From Paranoxybacillus vitaminiphilus (lineage in GTDB: Bacteria; Bacillota; Bacilli; Bacillales; Anoxybacillaceae), in contig NZ_QLMH01000002.1 in the NCBI RefSeq assembly GCF_003259935.1, positions 62,001 through 126,000 of the forward strand: a stretch of DNA of 64,000 nucleotides, given 5' to 3'. Below are positions 19,243 to 27,180 of the stretch, one piece after another. Both the position numbers and the translations under genes were made by a program. The notes beneath the pieces are model-generated. The model did not search any database and had not been told where the DNA came from. It saw nothing but the letters and a program-made list of their open reading frames with translations. Numbering within the stretch: the first letter of the stretch is position 1; every line of letters starts with the position of its first letter.

Positions 19243-19716
19243 GTGAGCGAACAATTTCAACCGCCCATCAAGAAGAAAAAAGATGATGATACATTTCAAT
19301 ATTTGTTTGATATAGTCGATCAATTTTTCGATGAGCGGCCATTGCAAAAAATGCTGGAAACGCTTGATGACTATTTCCAGCAGACGTTTAAGCAAACATA
19401 TATCCCGATAGACGTTTATGAAACAACACAAGAATACGTGATTACCGCTCATCTTCCAAATGTAAATCGCAATCAAATTGAATTAGAGTTTATTGACGAT
19501 CATTTCATTTTGACAGTAAAAAATAATGAAAAGATGGAATCAGTGAATGAACACACTCATGTTTATCAGAAAAAACAAACTTATCAAAACATCCGCCGTA
19601 CAATTCCATTGCCTTACTCCGTTTCGGAAAAAGAAATAAAAGCGTCGTTTCAAGATGGAAAATTAGTGATTCGTTTCCCGCAGCGACGAAAATTGATTGA
19701 TGTGGAAGAAAACTAA
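19243..19716 (+). CDS. Divergent Hsp20-family protein
   Basis: The 157-aa protein has a charged N-terminal arm (PPIKKKKDDDTFQYLFDIVDQFFDE) and an alpha-crystallin domain from about residue 60 (IDVYETTQEYVITAHLPNVNRNQIE, then IKASFQDGKLVIRFP). The usual C-terminal IxI anchor is not obvious. It resembles the spore-associated YocM/CotP branch more than the heat-shock gene at 1695, but the assignment is uncertain. GTG 19243 is chosen because AAAGGAG (19227-19233) is correctly spaced; the frame opens 11 codons earlier. A sporulation-like -10 lies upstream. Confidence 0.8.
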   Translation: MSEQFQPPIKKKKDDDTFQYLFDIVDQFFDERPLQKMLETLDDYFQQTFKQTYIPIDVYETTQEYVITAHLPNVNRNQIELEFIDDHFILTVKNNEKMESVNEHTHVYQKKQTYQNIRRTIPLPYSVSEKEIKASFQDGKLVIRFPQRRKLIDVEEN

Positions 19717-19733
19717 ACGTCAGAACAAATAAG

Positions 19734-19811
19734 CGAGGCTGCCTCCGAGTAAATTGTCCGCCCCCACAATCACTATGGATATGCGGGGTCAGGCACTTAT
19801 GGGGCAGCTTT
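19734..19811. repeat. Dispersed palindromic element, copy 4
   Basis: A diverged copy: GAGGCTGCC and GGGCAGCTT arms with GCGGGGTCAGGCACTTAT inside. It separates the converging Hsp20 gene and the 48-aa gene and overlaps the stop codon of the latter. Confidence 0.7.
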
Positions 19812-19956
19812 AATTTTTATGAGACTTACTGCCGTATTCGGTATTTTTCTCTGGCGTCGGATCGTTTTGAATGTTGAATTCTTTGGCAAATTCATTGTTC
19901 AGCTTATTGTTCAGATATTTGTTTTTTCGTTCGCGATTATCATTGCGGTTTGTCAT
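19810..19956 (-). CDS. Small hydrophilic protein, 48 aa
   Basis: Direct translation from ATG 19956 gives 48 residues, starting MTNRNDNRERKNKYLNNKLN and ending TEYGSKSHKN, then TAA. The ribosome site GAGGTGAAG is ideal. The protein is Asn/Lys-rich, very hydrophilic and lacks hydrophobic segments, much like Bacillaceae small spore proteins, but I cannot assign a named family. Its neighbours (CsgA-like, YppG-like) are also sporulation-linked. It is missed by a 60-residue ORF cut-off. Confidence 0.65.
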   Translation of the reverse strand: MTNRNDNRERKNKYLNNKLNNEFAKEFNIQNDPTPEKNTEYGSKSHKN

Positions 19957-20081
19957 ATATTCTTCACCTCTATATTAAAGTTTATCCATTCTTATTCATT
20001 TTACTCTCACAAATTCTTCCGTTTTATTCATACATACTTTTCACTTCGTTTCGTCACTCTAGTTCTAGGAGGTGTTGTGTA

Positions 20082-20261
20082 ATGGACAGGCAGACAGATA
20101 AAAAGTTTCACCGAATCATTGCTGCACCGTCGCCGGAAGTGAAACTTGTCATCAAAACGAACCTAGACCCGCAAACAGTAACAGAAGAAAATCCATACGT
20201 TGACAAAAGAAATAAAGCAAGTGAAGAATTAAAAGCATTTTTTGAGGGGGAGAAGAAGTAG
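20082..20261 (+). CDS. YbxH-like small protein (59 aa)
   Basis: The ATG at 20082 follows AGGAGGTG with good spacing; the frame is open further upstream but that part overlaps the opposite-strand 48-aa gene. The protein is charged, with no membrane segment (MDRQTDKKFHRIIAAPSPE...). Its stop TAG overlaps the next GTG (TAGTG), so the two are one translational unit. B. subtilis has ybxH next to csgA, which is the only basis for the name; function unknown. Confidence 0.65.
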   Translation: MDRQTDKKFHRIIAAPSPEVKLVIKTNLDPQTVTEENPYVDKRNKASEELKAFFEGEKK

Positions 20262-20515
20262 TGGAAAAGACACTGGCTTATTTGCGTGAAATTTTATCGA
20301 ATTATACCGAACGTCATGATAAAACTCCCCTTATGATTTATCATAAGCTGATAAGAAACAATTATAGAAATGAAGAAGAGTTTGTCCGCGATTTATCACA
20401 AAAAGAAATCGCATGTTTAGACCGTATTCTCCCGGATGAAATAAAATATGCGATGGATGAACGGGATTTTGAGCGTGTATATCAATTGAATGAAGTTTAT
20501 GAGCTGTTATTTTGA
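20261..20515 (+). CDS. csgA: CsgA-like sigma-G-dependent sporulation protein
   Basis: The 84-aa protein is recognised by pattern as like B. subtilis CsgA: TLAYLREILSN at the start, NEEEFVRDLSQKE in the middle, DEIKYA and QLNEVYELLF at the end. CsgA is a forespore protein of unknown biochemical role. The GTG start overlaps the upstream stop and has GAGGGGGAG as ribosome site. A dispersed palindrome begins exactly at the stop codon. I could not confirm a sigma-G promoter by eye. Confidence 0.75.
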   Translation: MEKTLAYLREILSNYTERHDKTPLMIYHKLIRNNYRNEEEFVRDLSQKEIACLDRILPDEIKYAMDERDFERVYQLNEVYELLF

Positions 20516-20639
20516 AGAGGCTGTCTCATAAGGGTCTGACCTCACGCGAATTTCACAATATATCGTTCATTTATCCAATATGATGTCCTATATATTGTGT
20601 TGTGGGGTCTGACCATGGAGCTTTTGGGACAGCCCCTTT
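20515..20639. repeat. Dispersed palindromic element, copy 5
   Basis: A full-length copy: GAAGAGGCTGTCTCATAAGG, GGTCTGACCTCACG, then TTTCACAATATATC, and on the right TATATTGTGTTGTGGGG, GGTCTGACC and GGGACAGCCCC. It sits between converging csgA and yppG-like genes. Confidence 0.9.
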
Positions 20640-20656
20640 CACGTCCCTTATTAATG

Positions 20657-21004
20657 TCAAATTTTAAACGTTTGTGACAGCCCTTTCACCATTGAGCCTA
20701 CCTGATTGACAGCGTTCACCATTTGTCCCATTGTATTCATCATTTTATTAATATCAAACGTTCCATCTTTTGTTTTAAATTGCGACATGATGGACTGCCA
20801 TCCAGGCGCTTGCGGCTTGATTGGGGAATGCGGCTTCGGATAAGGCGTTGAATACGGCGAAAAAGATGGTTGCTGCCACATAGGGTGGTATGCATGCCCT
20901 TGATAGTATGGAAATGCTTGCTGCATGTGCCAAGGGTGCGATACATAATACGGAAAAGCTGATGAAGATGCTGGAAACATGGATGATTGTGGATAACGAT
21001 ACAT
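20657..21004 (-). CDS. yppG: YppG-like protein, probable spore coat component
   Basis: The 115-aa protein has an N-terminal half rich in Tyr, Pro, His, Ser and Gln (PYYQGHAYHPMWQQP) and a C-terminal conserved block, FKTKDGTFDINKMMNTMGQMVNAV, that marks the YppG-like family. Such composition fits a coat or spore-surface protein. A near-perfect sigma-K promoter lies just upstream. It is divergent from the yppF-like gene, its B. subtilis neighbour as well. Confidence 0.8.
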   Translation of the reverse strand: MYRYPQSSMFPASSSAFPYYVSHPWHMQQAFPYYQGHAYHPMWQQPSFSPYSTPYPKPHSPIKPQAPGWQSIMSQFKTKDGTFDINKMMNTMGQMVNAVNQVGSMVKGLSQTFKI

Positions 21005-21037
21005 CGAAAATCCCTCCCTCGCAAGTTAGGCTGCTAT

Positions 21038-21065
21038 TAGTGTATGTCATTTACCTCAGAAAGGT
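21038..21065 (-). promoter_or_regulatory. Sigma-K-type promoter of the yppG-like gene
   Basis: The minus strand reads AC (21064-21065), 17 bp, then CATACACTA (21038-21046), which matches the sigma-K pattern AC-N16/17-CATAnnnTA. It lies about 34 bp before the ATG. Confidence 0.65.
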
Positions 21066-21174
21066 GAAATGAGAAACATGTCATGAATTGTCGGAAGTTT
21101 CAATTTTTCGAATTTACATAAATTGTTTTCTTTCATGATAATATGAATAAAAAGAAAGCAAGGGGGAGTTGTAC

Positions 21175-21375
21175 GTGAATGTACTGGAATTAAAAATGAA
21201 TTTTATTTCTCTCAAAAATTATGAGCCGGCTGATGTCAACGAACTGCTTGATTTCGCAAGACAAATTTACCTCCGCGGACAAATGACAATCACCCAATAC
21301 CGCGATATCATTCGCGAATTAGAAGCAGCAGGGGCATATACTCCTCACTATGTAGATGAATACGTTGGTTTATGA
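21175..21375 (+). CDS. yppF: YppF-like protein
   Basis: The 66-aa protein contains the family pattern PADVNELLDFARQIYLRGQ followed by IREL-EAAGAY. Its role is unknown. GTG 21175 is chosen because AGGGGGAG (21161-21168) sits 6 nt away; the upstream TTG is too close to it. In B. subtilis yppF and yppG are also adjacent and lie near recU/ponA, whereas here a transporter operon separates them from recU. Confidence 0.78.
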   Translation: MNVLELKMNFISLKNYEPADVNELLDFARQIYLRGQMTITQYRDIIRELEAAGAYTPHYVDEYVGL

Positions 21376-21423
21376 GCAATAGAAATCCATCATATATAGT
21401 GCTCTCATGTAACGTTATAACTA

Positions 21424-21524
21424 TGAGGCTGACCAAAAGCAAAGTGTCTGACTCCATAACACAATATATAGGACAGAATATGTGTAAAATGTGCATGAGG
21501 CCAGACACTTATGGTCAGCCTCTT
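21424..21524. repeat. Dispersed palindromic element, copy 6
   Basis: A type-2 copy: TGAGGCTGACCA and TGGTCAGCCTC outer arms; AAGTGTCTGAC and GGCCAGACACTT inner arms; an ACACAATATATAGG core. It lies after the yppF-like gene. Confidence 0.9.
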
Positions 21525-21582
21525 TTTATGTATATTGGTGCTGCAGAAATGCCATAGTAAAAAGAAAAAGGGGGCTTTCATC

Positions 21583-21738
21583 ATGGGTAGAGGCGTTCAT
21601 TTTAACCATAAACGTAAAGGACATAAACAGGAAAAACCGAAGCACGGCAGCAATGTTCCACCAAAAAACACGGAAAGAGTGGAGTTTGCGATTGAACCTG
21701 ATCGTCCTGTTTCTACGAAAGCAGAAAAAGATTTGTAA
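21583..21738 (+). CDS. Small basic hydrophilic protein (51 aa)
   Basis: The ATG at 21583 opens a 51-aa protein (MGRGVHFNHKRKGHKQEK... ending STKAEKDL), with GGGGGC upstream as a modest ribosome site; the frame upstream is dispersed-repeat sequence and was excluded. High Lys/His/Gly content and lack of hydrophobic segments resemble small spore proteins, but I do not recognise the family. A strong terminator follows. Confidence 0.65.
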   Translation: MGRGVHFNHKRKGHKQEKPKHGSNVPPKNTERVEFAIEPDRPVSTKAEKDL

Positions 21739-21745
21739 CATTTGC

Positions 21746-21782
21746 ACGGCTGTTCCATCTCCGTTGCTTGGAACAGCCGCTT
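21746..21782 (+). terminator. Bidirectional terminator
   Basis: GGCTGTTCC pairs with GGAACAGCC and is followed by CTTTTATTTTATT. It separates the small basic gene from the converging ligase gene. Confidence 0.85.
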
Positions 21783-21787
21783 TTATT

Positions 21788-22969
21788 TTATTGTGTTGTC
21801 GATTTATTCCACTCCCTTTTATCAATAAGGATCTTTTTTATGTCTTTTGGTAATGTTCCGTGAGCTACTCGTGTAATGATCGGTGTGACCCGAATGACTT
21901 CTTTCACCTTTGCAACAAGCTGCTCATCTAATGGCTCATCTGACTCAACAAAGATTTCCAGTATATCCTGCTCATCCTTTCTCGTAACAATGGCTTGAAA
22001 TCTCTCATATCCATGATTGCTAAGCAGATTAGCCAGCTGCCTTTCATGGACAAACATCCCTTTTACTTTTACGCTTGTGCCTACTCTGCCTAAGACACCT
22101 GCAATTCGTTTGCCTTCATATCCTTTTATCCAGCGAGACAAATCTCCGGTACCGAAGCGAATAAGCGGATAGCTTTGATCAAACAAAGTAACGACAATTT
22201 CCCCTTCTGAATCAAAAACCTCTGTACCTGTAACAGGATCGCAAATTTGCATAATCACACCTGACGCTACTTTAAGTCCCGGACCTTTTTTGTCCTCAAA
22301 CGCAAGACAACCGCAATCCGCTGTCCCATATCCTTCATAAACTTCCATTCCTTTGCTTTCGAAACTTTCCCGCATTTCATTTGTCAACATTTCCGCTGTA
22401 AAAAAAGCTTTTCTTAGGCGCAGCTCTTTCCCAACTGTCCATCCTTTTTCCTCCACAGCATCAATCAGAAGCGAGAGAAAGCTCGGGGTGCCTACATAGC
22501 CGGTAACTTGTATATCGCACATTATTTGAATTTGCAGTTCCCGATTCCCCGGTCCTGCCGGAATCACCGTTGCACCAATGTGACGCAGCGCTGAATCAAA
22601 CATAAAACCAGCTGGAGATAAATGATAAGAAAAGGTGTTTTGCACAATGTCCTGCTCTGTAAAGCCGGCAGCACGCAACGCCTCAGCAAATCTCCAATAA
22701 TCGCCTTCATATGTTTGCGGGTCATAAATCGGACCGGGAGACATGAAAATCCGCGCCATTTCCGCCGCAGATCTTGTAGCAAGCCCTCCAAACGGATAGG
22801 ACAGCTTTTGCAGCCCGGGCAAATCTTCCTTTTTTAGCACTGGAATTTTTTCAAGATCTTTCATCGTACAAATATCCGCCGGTAAAAGATTTACCTCGTT
22901 AAGCCGTTCCCGGAATGGAGCGGAGTGTTTATATGCGTACTCTACTAGCCGCTGTAATTGCTTTTCCAT
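21788..22969 (-). CDS. PaaK-like acyl/aryl-CoA ligase (AMP-forming)
   Basis: The 393-aa protein belongs to the phenylacetate-CoA ligase branch of the ANL superfamily: short, with GPGNRELQIQIMCDIQVTGYVGTPSFL and EVYEGYGTADCG in the adenylation core and a C-terminal lid ending GTLPKDIKKILID with the expected lysine. The glycine-rich P-loop is altered to FMSPGPIYDP. It would activate a carboxylic acid with ATP and CoA. It is the last gene of the Liv-type transporter operon, abutting livF. Phenylacetate itself is not proven as substrate. Confidence 0.75.
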   Translation of the reverse strand: MEKQLQRLVEYAYKHSAPFRERLNEVNLLPADICTMKDLEKIPVLKKEDLPGLQKLSYPFGGLATRSAAEMARIFMSPGPIYDPQTYEGDYWRFAEALRAAGFTEQDIVQNTFSYHLSPAGFMFDSALRHIGATVIPAGPGNRELQIQIMCDIQVTGYVGTPSFLSLLIDAVEEKGWTVGKELRLRKAFFTAEMLTNEMRESFESKGMEVYEGYGTADCGCLAFEDKKGPGLKVASGVIMQICDPVTGTEVFDSEGEIVVTLFDQSYPLIRFGTGDLSRWIKGYEGKRIAGVLGRVGTSVKVKGMFVHERQLANLLSNHGYERFQAIVTRKDEQDILEIFVESDEPLDEQLVAKVKEVIRVTPIITRVAHGTLPKDIKKILIDKREWNKSTTQ

Positions 22970-23758
22970 TTACAACCACCGCTTTCTTCGCTTATATGAT
23001 TTTACTTCGCGATAATTTTTTCTTCCTTTGTCGCTCATGCCAAGGTAAAACTCTTTGACATCTTCATTTTCCAGCAGTCTCTCTACAGGACCGTCCATTA
23101 CGATTCGCCCGTTTTCCATAATATAGCCATAATCGGCAATGGACAGGGCAATTTTTGCGTTTTGTTCGACAACGAGAATCGTTGTTCCTTCTTCTTCGTT
23201 AATTCTCTTAATGATTGAAAAGATTTCTTTCACCATTAACGGAGCAAGCCCTAATGAAGGTTCATCTAATAATAATACTTTTGGCCTTGCCATCATCCCT
23301 CTGCCGATCGCCAGCATTTGCTGTTCGCCGCCCGATAAATATCCGGCCTGGCGGTTTTTAAGCATTTCCAGCTTTGGAAAGTAACGATATACTTTTTGAA
23401 TATCTTCCTTTATATTGTGGCGGTCTTTGCGCGTATGAGCACCTACAAGCAAGTTTTCTTCGACAGTTAAATGCTCAAATACGCGGCGTCCTTCCATGCA
23501 TTGAAAAATCCCTTTTTTCACAATCGTTTCCGCGTCACTTGCTTCAATCCGTTCCCCATTAAACTCAATATATCCGTCTGTAACCTCGCCATCCTCGCTT
23601 CTTAATAAGCCGGAAATCGCTTTTAAGGTGGTTGTTTTGCCCGCCCCATTACTTCCGAGCAATGTGACAATTTTCCCCTCCGGTATTACCATCGACATTC
23701 CTTTTAAAACGAGAATAACACGGTTATACATGACTTCAACGTTATTTAAAGTCAGCAT
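22970..23758 (-). CDS. livF: Liv-type ABC transporter ATPase, LivF
   Basis: The 262-aa ATPase has Walker A GSNGAGKTT, signature LSGGEQQMLAIGRG and Walker B VLLLDEPSLGLAP, all in the LivF pattern. The start is ATG 23758 after AAGGGGGAAA; an upstream ATG reaches towards repeat DNA and was rejected. It pairs with LivG to power LivHM. The ligase gene follows at once. Confidence 0.9.
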   Translation of the reverse strand: MLTLNNVEVMYNRVILVLKGMSMVIPEGKIVTLLGSNGAGKTTTLKAISGLLRSEDGEVTDGYIEFNGERIEASDAETIVKKGIFQCMEGRRVFEHLTVEENLLVGAHTRKDRHNIKEDIQKVYRYFPKLEMLKNRQAGYLSGGEQQMLAIGRGMMARPKVLLLDEPSLGLAPLMVKEIFSIIKRINEEEGTTILVVEQNAKIALSIADYGYIMENGRIVMDGPVERLLENEDVKEFYLGMSDKGRKNYREVKSYKRRKRWL

Positions 23759-23780
23759 AATTTCTTTCCCCCTTATCATG

Positions 23781-23895
23781 AAGAGGCTGCCTCATAAAGG
23801 CCTGACCTCACGTGCGTTTCACAATATATCGGCCATATGGCGATTTTATATATTGTGTTGTGAAGTCTAATCCTTTGCTTTTGAGTCAGCCTCTT
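23781..23895. repeat. Dispersed palindromic element, copy 7 (inside an operon)
   Basis: AAGAGGCTGCCTCATAAAGG, CTGACCTCACGTGCG, TTTCACAATATATC on the left; TATATTGTGTTGTG and GAGTCAGCCTCTT on the right. It lies between livK and livF, so it is probably transcribed through and may form an mRNA-stabilising hairpin after the abundant binding-protein message. Confidence 0.9.
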
Positions 23896-23904
23896 TCTAC
23901 TTCA

Positions 23905-25116
23905 TCAGTAGCCGAAGTAATCAGTAAATACTTCAAACTTTCCGTTCTGTACTTTTGCCAAGCGGATTTGAGTTGTTCCCGCGTGATTGTCAGGAGTGAA
24001 CGTTACCGGTGCGGCTAATCCGCCTAAATCTAAATGATTAATTTTTTCGAGACCTTGGCGAATTCCTTCACCTGTTGTCGGATCATCAGCGAGTTTAATA
24101 CCTTCCACTAAAATTTTCGCCGTCACCCAGCCCTGGATAAATTTTTGGTTTTTGTCTTCTAACTTTTCACCTTTGCTTTCCAGATATTCTTTAATTTCTG
24201 CCATTCCCGGCAAATCTTCATACGGGAACGCATGAGTGACAACACTAATGAAGCCTTCCGCTGCATCTCCGGCAATCGGGAGCAATCCTTCGCCTGTTGA
24301 CCAATTGAGACCAATAAACTGCGTTTTAATGCCCAGTTTTTTCGCATCTTTTAAAATCGTTGCCGTTGCCCCCCAAGTTTCTTGAATAATCGCATAATCA
24401 GGATCTTTCTTTTGCATATTTAAAAGCTGAGATGTCGCATCCAACGCTTTTAAATCAACAATTTGTTCATCGACAATTTCTACGCCGATTTCTTTAGCAA
24501 AGTCTTTTGCATCTTGAATTGGTGATTTACCATAAGCTGTGTCGTTATAAATTAACGCTACTTTTGGAGTCCCATCTTTATGATTATCCTTAATCCATCT
24601 CAACACAGCACGGGCTTGATCAGAATACGATGCGGCAGTTAAAAAGTTATATGGGCTTTCTTTTAAATTTTTTAAATTTTCTGAATAAGAAGCCGAGAAA
24701 AACGGCAGTTTATCGGCAGCCACCTGCTGGCGAAGCGCTTCTGTGTCACCAGTTCCCCATCCTAAAATCGCCGCAACCTTATCTTTCGATTTAAACTTTT
24801 GATATAACTTTTGCGCTTCAGGAATTTTATAAGCGTAATCTTGACCGACTAACTCGAGTTTATAACCATTTACTCCGCCTTTTGAGCTAATGTATTCAAA
24901 ATAAGCTTTCTCACCTTCTGCATAAGGAGCGCCCACATCTCCCGTTGCTCCTGTAATATCAAACAGTCCGCCAATTTTGATTGTCCCTTTTTCGCCGCCT
25001 CCCGAGGAAGACGAATTGCTGCCTCCGTCGGAATTCGATTTCTCCCCTCCTGAGCATCCAAACAACATGCCTGCTGTCAACACCATCATCAGAAGTAAAG
25101 ACCACACTTTTTTCAT
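23905..25116 (-). CDS. livK: Liv-type periplasmic-binding lipoprotein
   Basis: The 403-aa protein has a lipoprotein signal peptide (lipobox LFGC, Cys21), a Ser/Gly linker and a LivJ/LivK-fold body beginning IKIGGLFDITGATGDVGAPYAEG. In this family such receptors bind amino acids, urea, or aromatic and other organic acids; the CoA ligases in the operon favour an organic acid here. The strong, long binding-protein message is followed by a dispersed hairpin element. Confidence 0.85.
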   Translation of the reverse strand: MKKVWSLLLMMVLTAGMLFGCSGGEKSNSDGGSNSSSSGGGEKGTIKIGGLFDITGATGDVGAPYAEGEKAYFEYISSKGGVNGYKLELVGQDYAYKIPEAQKLYQKFKSKDKVAAILGWGTGDTEALRQQVAADKLPFFSASYSENLKNLKESPYNFLTAASYSDQARAVLRWIKDNHKDGTPKVALIYNDTAYGKSPIQDAKDFAKEIGVEIVDEQIVDLKALDATSQLLNMQKKDPDYAIIQETWGATATILKDAKKLGIKTQFIGLNWSTGEGLLPIAGDAAEGFISVVTHAFPYEDLPGMAEIKEYLESKGEKLEDKNQKFIQGWVTAKILVEGIKLADDPTTGEGIRQGLEKINHLDLGGLAAPVTFTPDNHAGTTQIRLAKVQNGKFEVFTDYFGY

Positions 25117-25229
25117 GTTCTTTTCCCCCTTTTAAATTTTATTTTATTAATAAAGCAACAAGCACAAATACTTCTATCATTGTTTATGCACTTGTCGCTT
25201 AATCACGAATATCATTTATGTTTTTTCAT

Positions 25230-26291
25230 TTAATAAGAGAATGGCCACAATCGAAAGTAGTTTTTAATATTGCGCCAAATTTTATCAAGTCCCTCCGGCT
25301 CATATACAAGAAACAAAATGATCATAAGCCCAAAGACAACTTCTTTCATGCCGACCAGCACGTCTGAAAGCCCCGGAAACATCCCGTTCAATAACTCAAC
25401 AAAGGCACGAAGCACAACCGGAAGTAACGTAATGAATACCGCACCGTAAATCGAACCGAACACACTGCCTAACCCGCCTACAAGAATCATTGCCAAATAT
25501 TCGATAGAAACGGAAATGCTGTAAAGCTCGGGGCTGACAATCATCGTATAGTGTCCGAGCAGCGCTCCTGCCACTCCAACAAAAAAGGAGCTTACGGAAA
25601 ACGCCATCACTTTGTATTTGAACAAATCAATTCCCATTACTTCAGCAGCAATATCCCGATCTCTTATGGCAATAAATGCGCGCCCGACACGGGAGCGAAA
25701 TAGATTAAGAGAAAAAATGGTTGTTATTAATAAAATAACAAACATTAAATAGTAATAACTGTCTTCACTCGTAAACGCAAAATTTCCTATTTCCGGGCGC
25801 AATAATACTAACCCGGCTGTACCACCCGTTAATGAATCCCACCTCGAAATCACAAACAAAATGATGACTTGAGCAGCCAATGTCGCAATGGCTAAATACA
25901 GTCCTTTTAGTCTCAAGGATGGAATTCCAAATAAAGCGCCGACAATGGCAGTGATTACTCCGGCAAGAGGCACAGACAGCCAAAAACTAAGCCCAAGCTT
26001 TGTCGTTAAAATCGCTGACGTATATCCGCCAACACCTAAAAATGCACCGACACCGATTGATATTTGTCCTGTAAATCCTGTCAGTATATTAAGACCGATT
26101 GCACCTATTGCAGCAATTCCGCAAAGAGTTGCCAAGCTAACGACATAATCTGAAACAATGAGGGGAAAAATGGCAAAAAAGGCAACAATCAGAAATATCC
26201 TCGTGCGTACTCTCGGAATTTTCCAAATGGCCATGTCCTGCTTATAGCTGACATGGAACTCCCCGCATTCCATCACAAAAGGATTTCGCAT
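25230..26291 (-). CDS. livM: Liv-type ABC permease, LivM
   Basis: The 353-aa permease has about nine hydrophobic helices and the LivM block GFTGQISIGVGAFLGVGGY and IAIRDRDIAAEVMGID. ATG 26291, after AAAGGGTG and 4 nt past the livH stop, is preferred to the longer frame. It forms the membrane channel with LivH. Confidence 0.9.
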   Translation of the reverse strand: MRNPFVMECGEFHVSYKQDMAIWKIPRVRTRIFLIVAFFAIFPLIVSDYVVSLATLCGIAAIGAIGLNILTGFTGQISIGVGAFLGVGGYTSAILTTKLGLSFWLSVPLAGVITAIVGALFGIPSLRLKGLYLAIATLAAQVIILFVISRWDSLTGGTAGLVLLRPEIGNFAFTSEDSYYYLMFVILLITTIFSLNLFRSRVGRAFIAIRDRDIAAEVMGIDLFKYKVMAFSVSSFFVGVAGALLGHYTMIVSPELYSISVSIEYLAMILVGGLGSVFGSIYGAVFITLLPVVLRAFVELLNGMFPGLSDVLVGMKEVVFGLMIILFLVYEPEGLDKIWRNIKNYFRLWPFSY

Positions 26292-26295
26292 CGTC

Positions 26296-27180
26296 TCACA
26301 CCCTTTCGATTTCTTTTTTTCCAAACAAACCATAAGGCTTAATCATTAAGATAAGCACAAGGATGACAAACGGTATCACTTCTTTTAATCCGCCGCCAAC
26401 CATTGGATCTAAATAGCCGCCCGTCATACTCTCGATAATTCCAATAATAATTCCGCCGATAATCGCTCCAGGAATGCTGTCTAATCCGCCAAGAATAGCA
26501 ACAGGAAGCACTTTCAAACCGATGGTTGAAAGCGATGAGTTCACACCGTTAATGTTGCCAAGCAGCACGCCGCCGACAGCGGATACAATGGCAGCGATCG
26601 CCCACGCTACAGCAAAAATCGTCTTTACGCTAATCCCCATTGATAACGCAGCCTGCTGGTCATCTGCCGTTGCCCGCATGGCAATTCCGAGCTTGGAATA
26701 TTTGAAAAATAACGTGAAGATGACAAGCATAACAACAACAATTACTAACGACCACGCATATACCGGAGCAATAACAACCTCACCTAACTGAATCGGTTTG
26801 TCCGAAAATACTTTTGGATAAACACGCGTTTCATGCCCCCAAATAATATGAACTAAACCAGCCAATATACTTGATAATCCAATTGTTGCCATAATCATTG
26901 AAATGACCGGCTTGCCAATAAACGGTCTTAAGACAATGCGTTCAACAACCAATCCTAATATGGCACTAAAGACAAGCGTTATGAGAACGGCCAATATAAA
27001 CGGAATATGATAGCTGGCGACCAATGTTAAACAGACATATGTTCCAACTAACAGAAACTCTCCCTGCGCAAAGTTAATGGCGTCACTTGATTTATAGATT
27101 AAGACAAACCCGAGTGCAACTAAGGAATAGACACTTCCAACAACAATACCCGTTACGAGCATTTGCAAAAAAAACGACAT
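26296..27180 (-). CDS. livH: Liv-type ABC permease, LivH
   Basis: The 294-aa permease shows the LivH N-terminal motif GSVYSLVALGFVLIYKSSDAINFAQGEFL and the cytosolic loop GIAMRATADDQQAALSMGI. Its ATG overlaps the stop of the long acyl-CoA synthetase-like gene by one base, so it is translationally coupled to it. Confidence 0.92.
   Translation of the reverse strand: MSFFLQMLVTGIVVGSVYSLVALGFVLIYKSSDAINFAQGEFLLVGTYVCLTLVASYHIPFILAVLITLVFSAILGLVVERIVLRPFIGKPVISMIMATIGLSSILAGLVHIIWGHETRVYPKVFSDKPIQLGEVVIAPVYAWSLVIVVVMLVIFTLFFKYSKLGIAMRATADDQQAALSMGISVKTIFAVAWAIAAIVSAVGGVLLGNINGVNSSLSTIGLKVLPVAILGGLDSIPGAIIGGIIIGIIESMTGGYLDPMVGGGLKEVIPFVILVLILMIKPYGLFGKKEIERV

Noticed and set aside
19819-20082. 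87-codon hydrophobic frame on the plus strand
   Set aside because: It is antisense to the 48-aa gene at 19810-19956, which has a much better ribosome site and composition.
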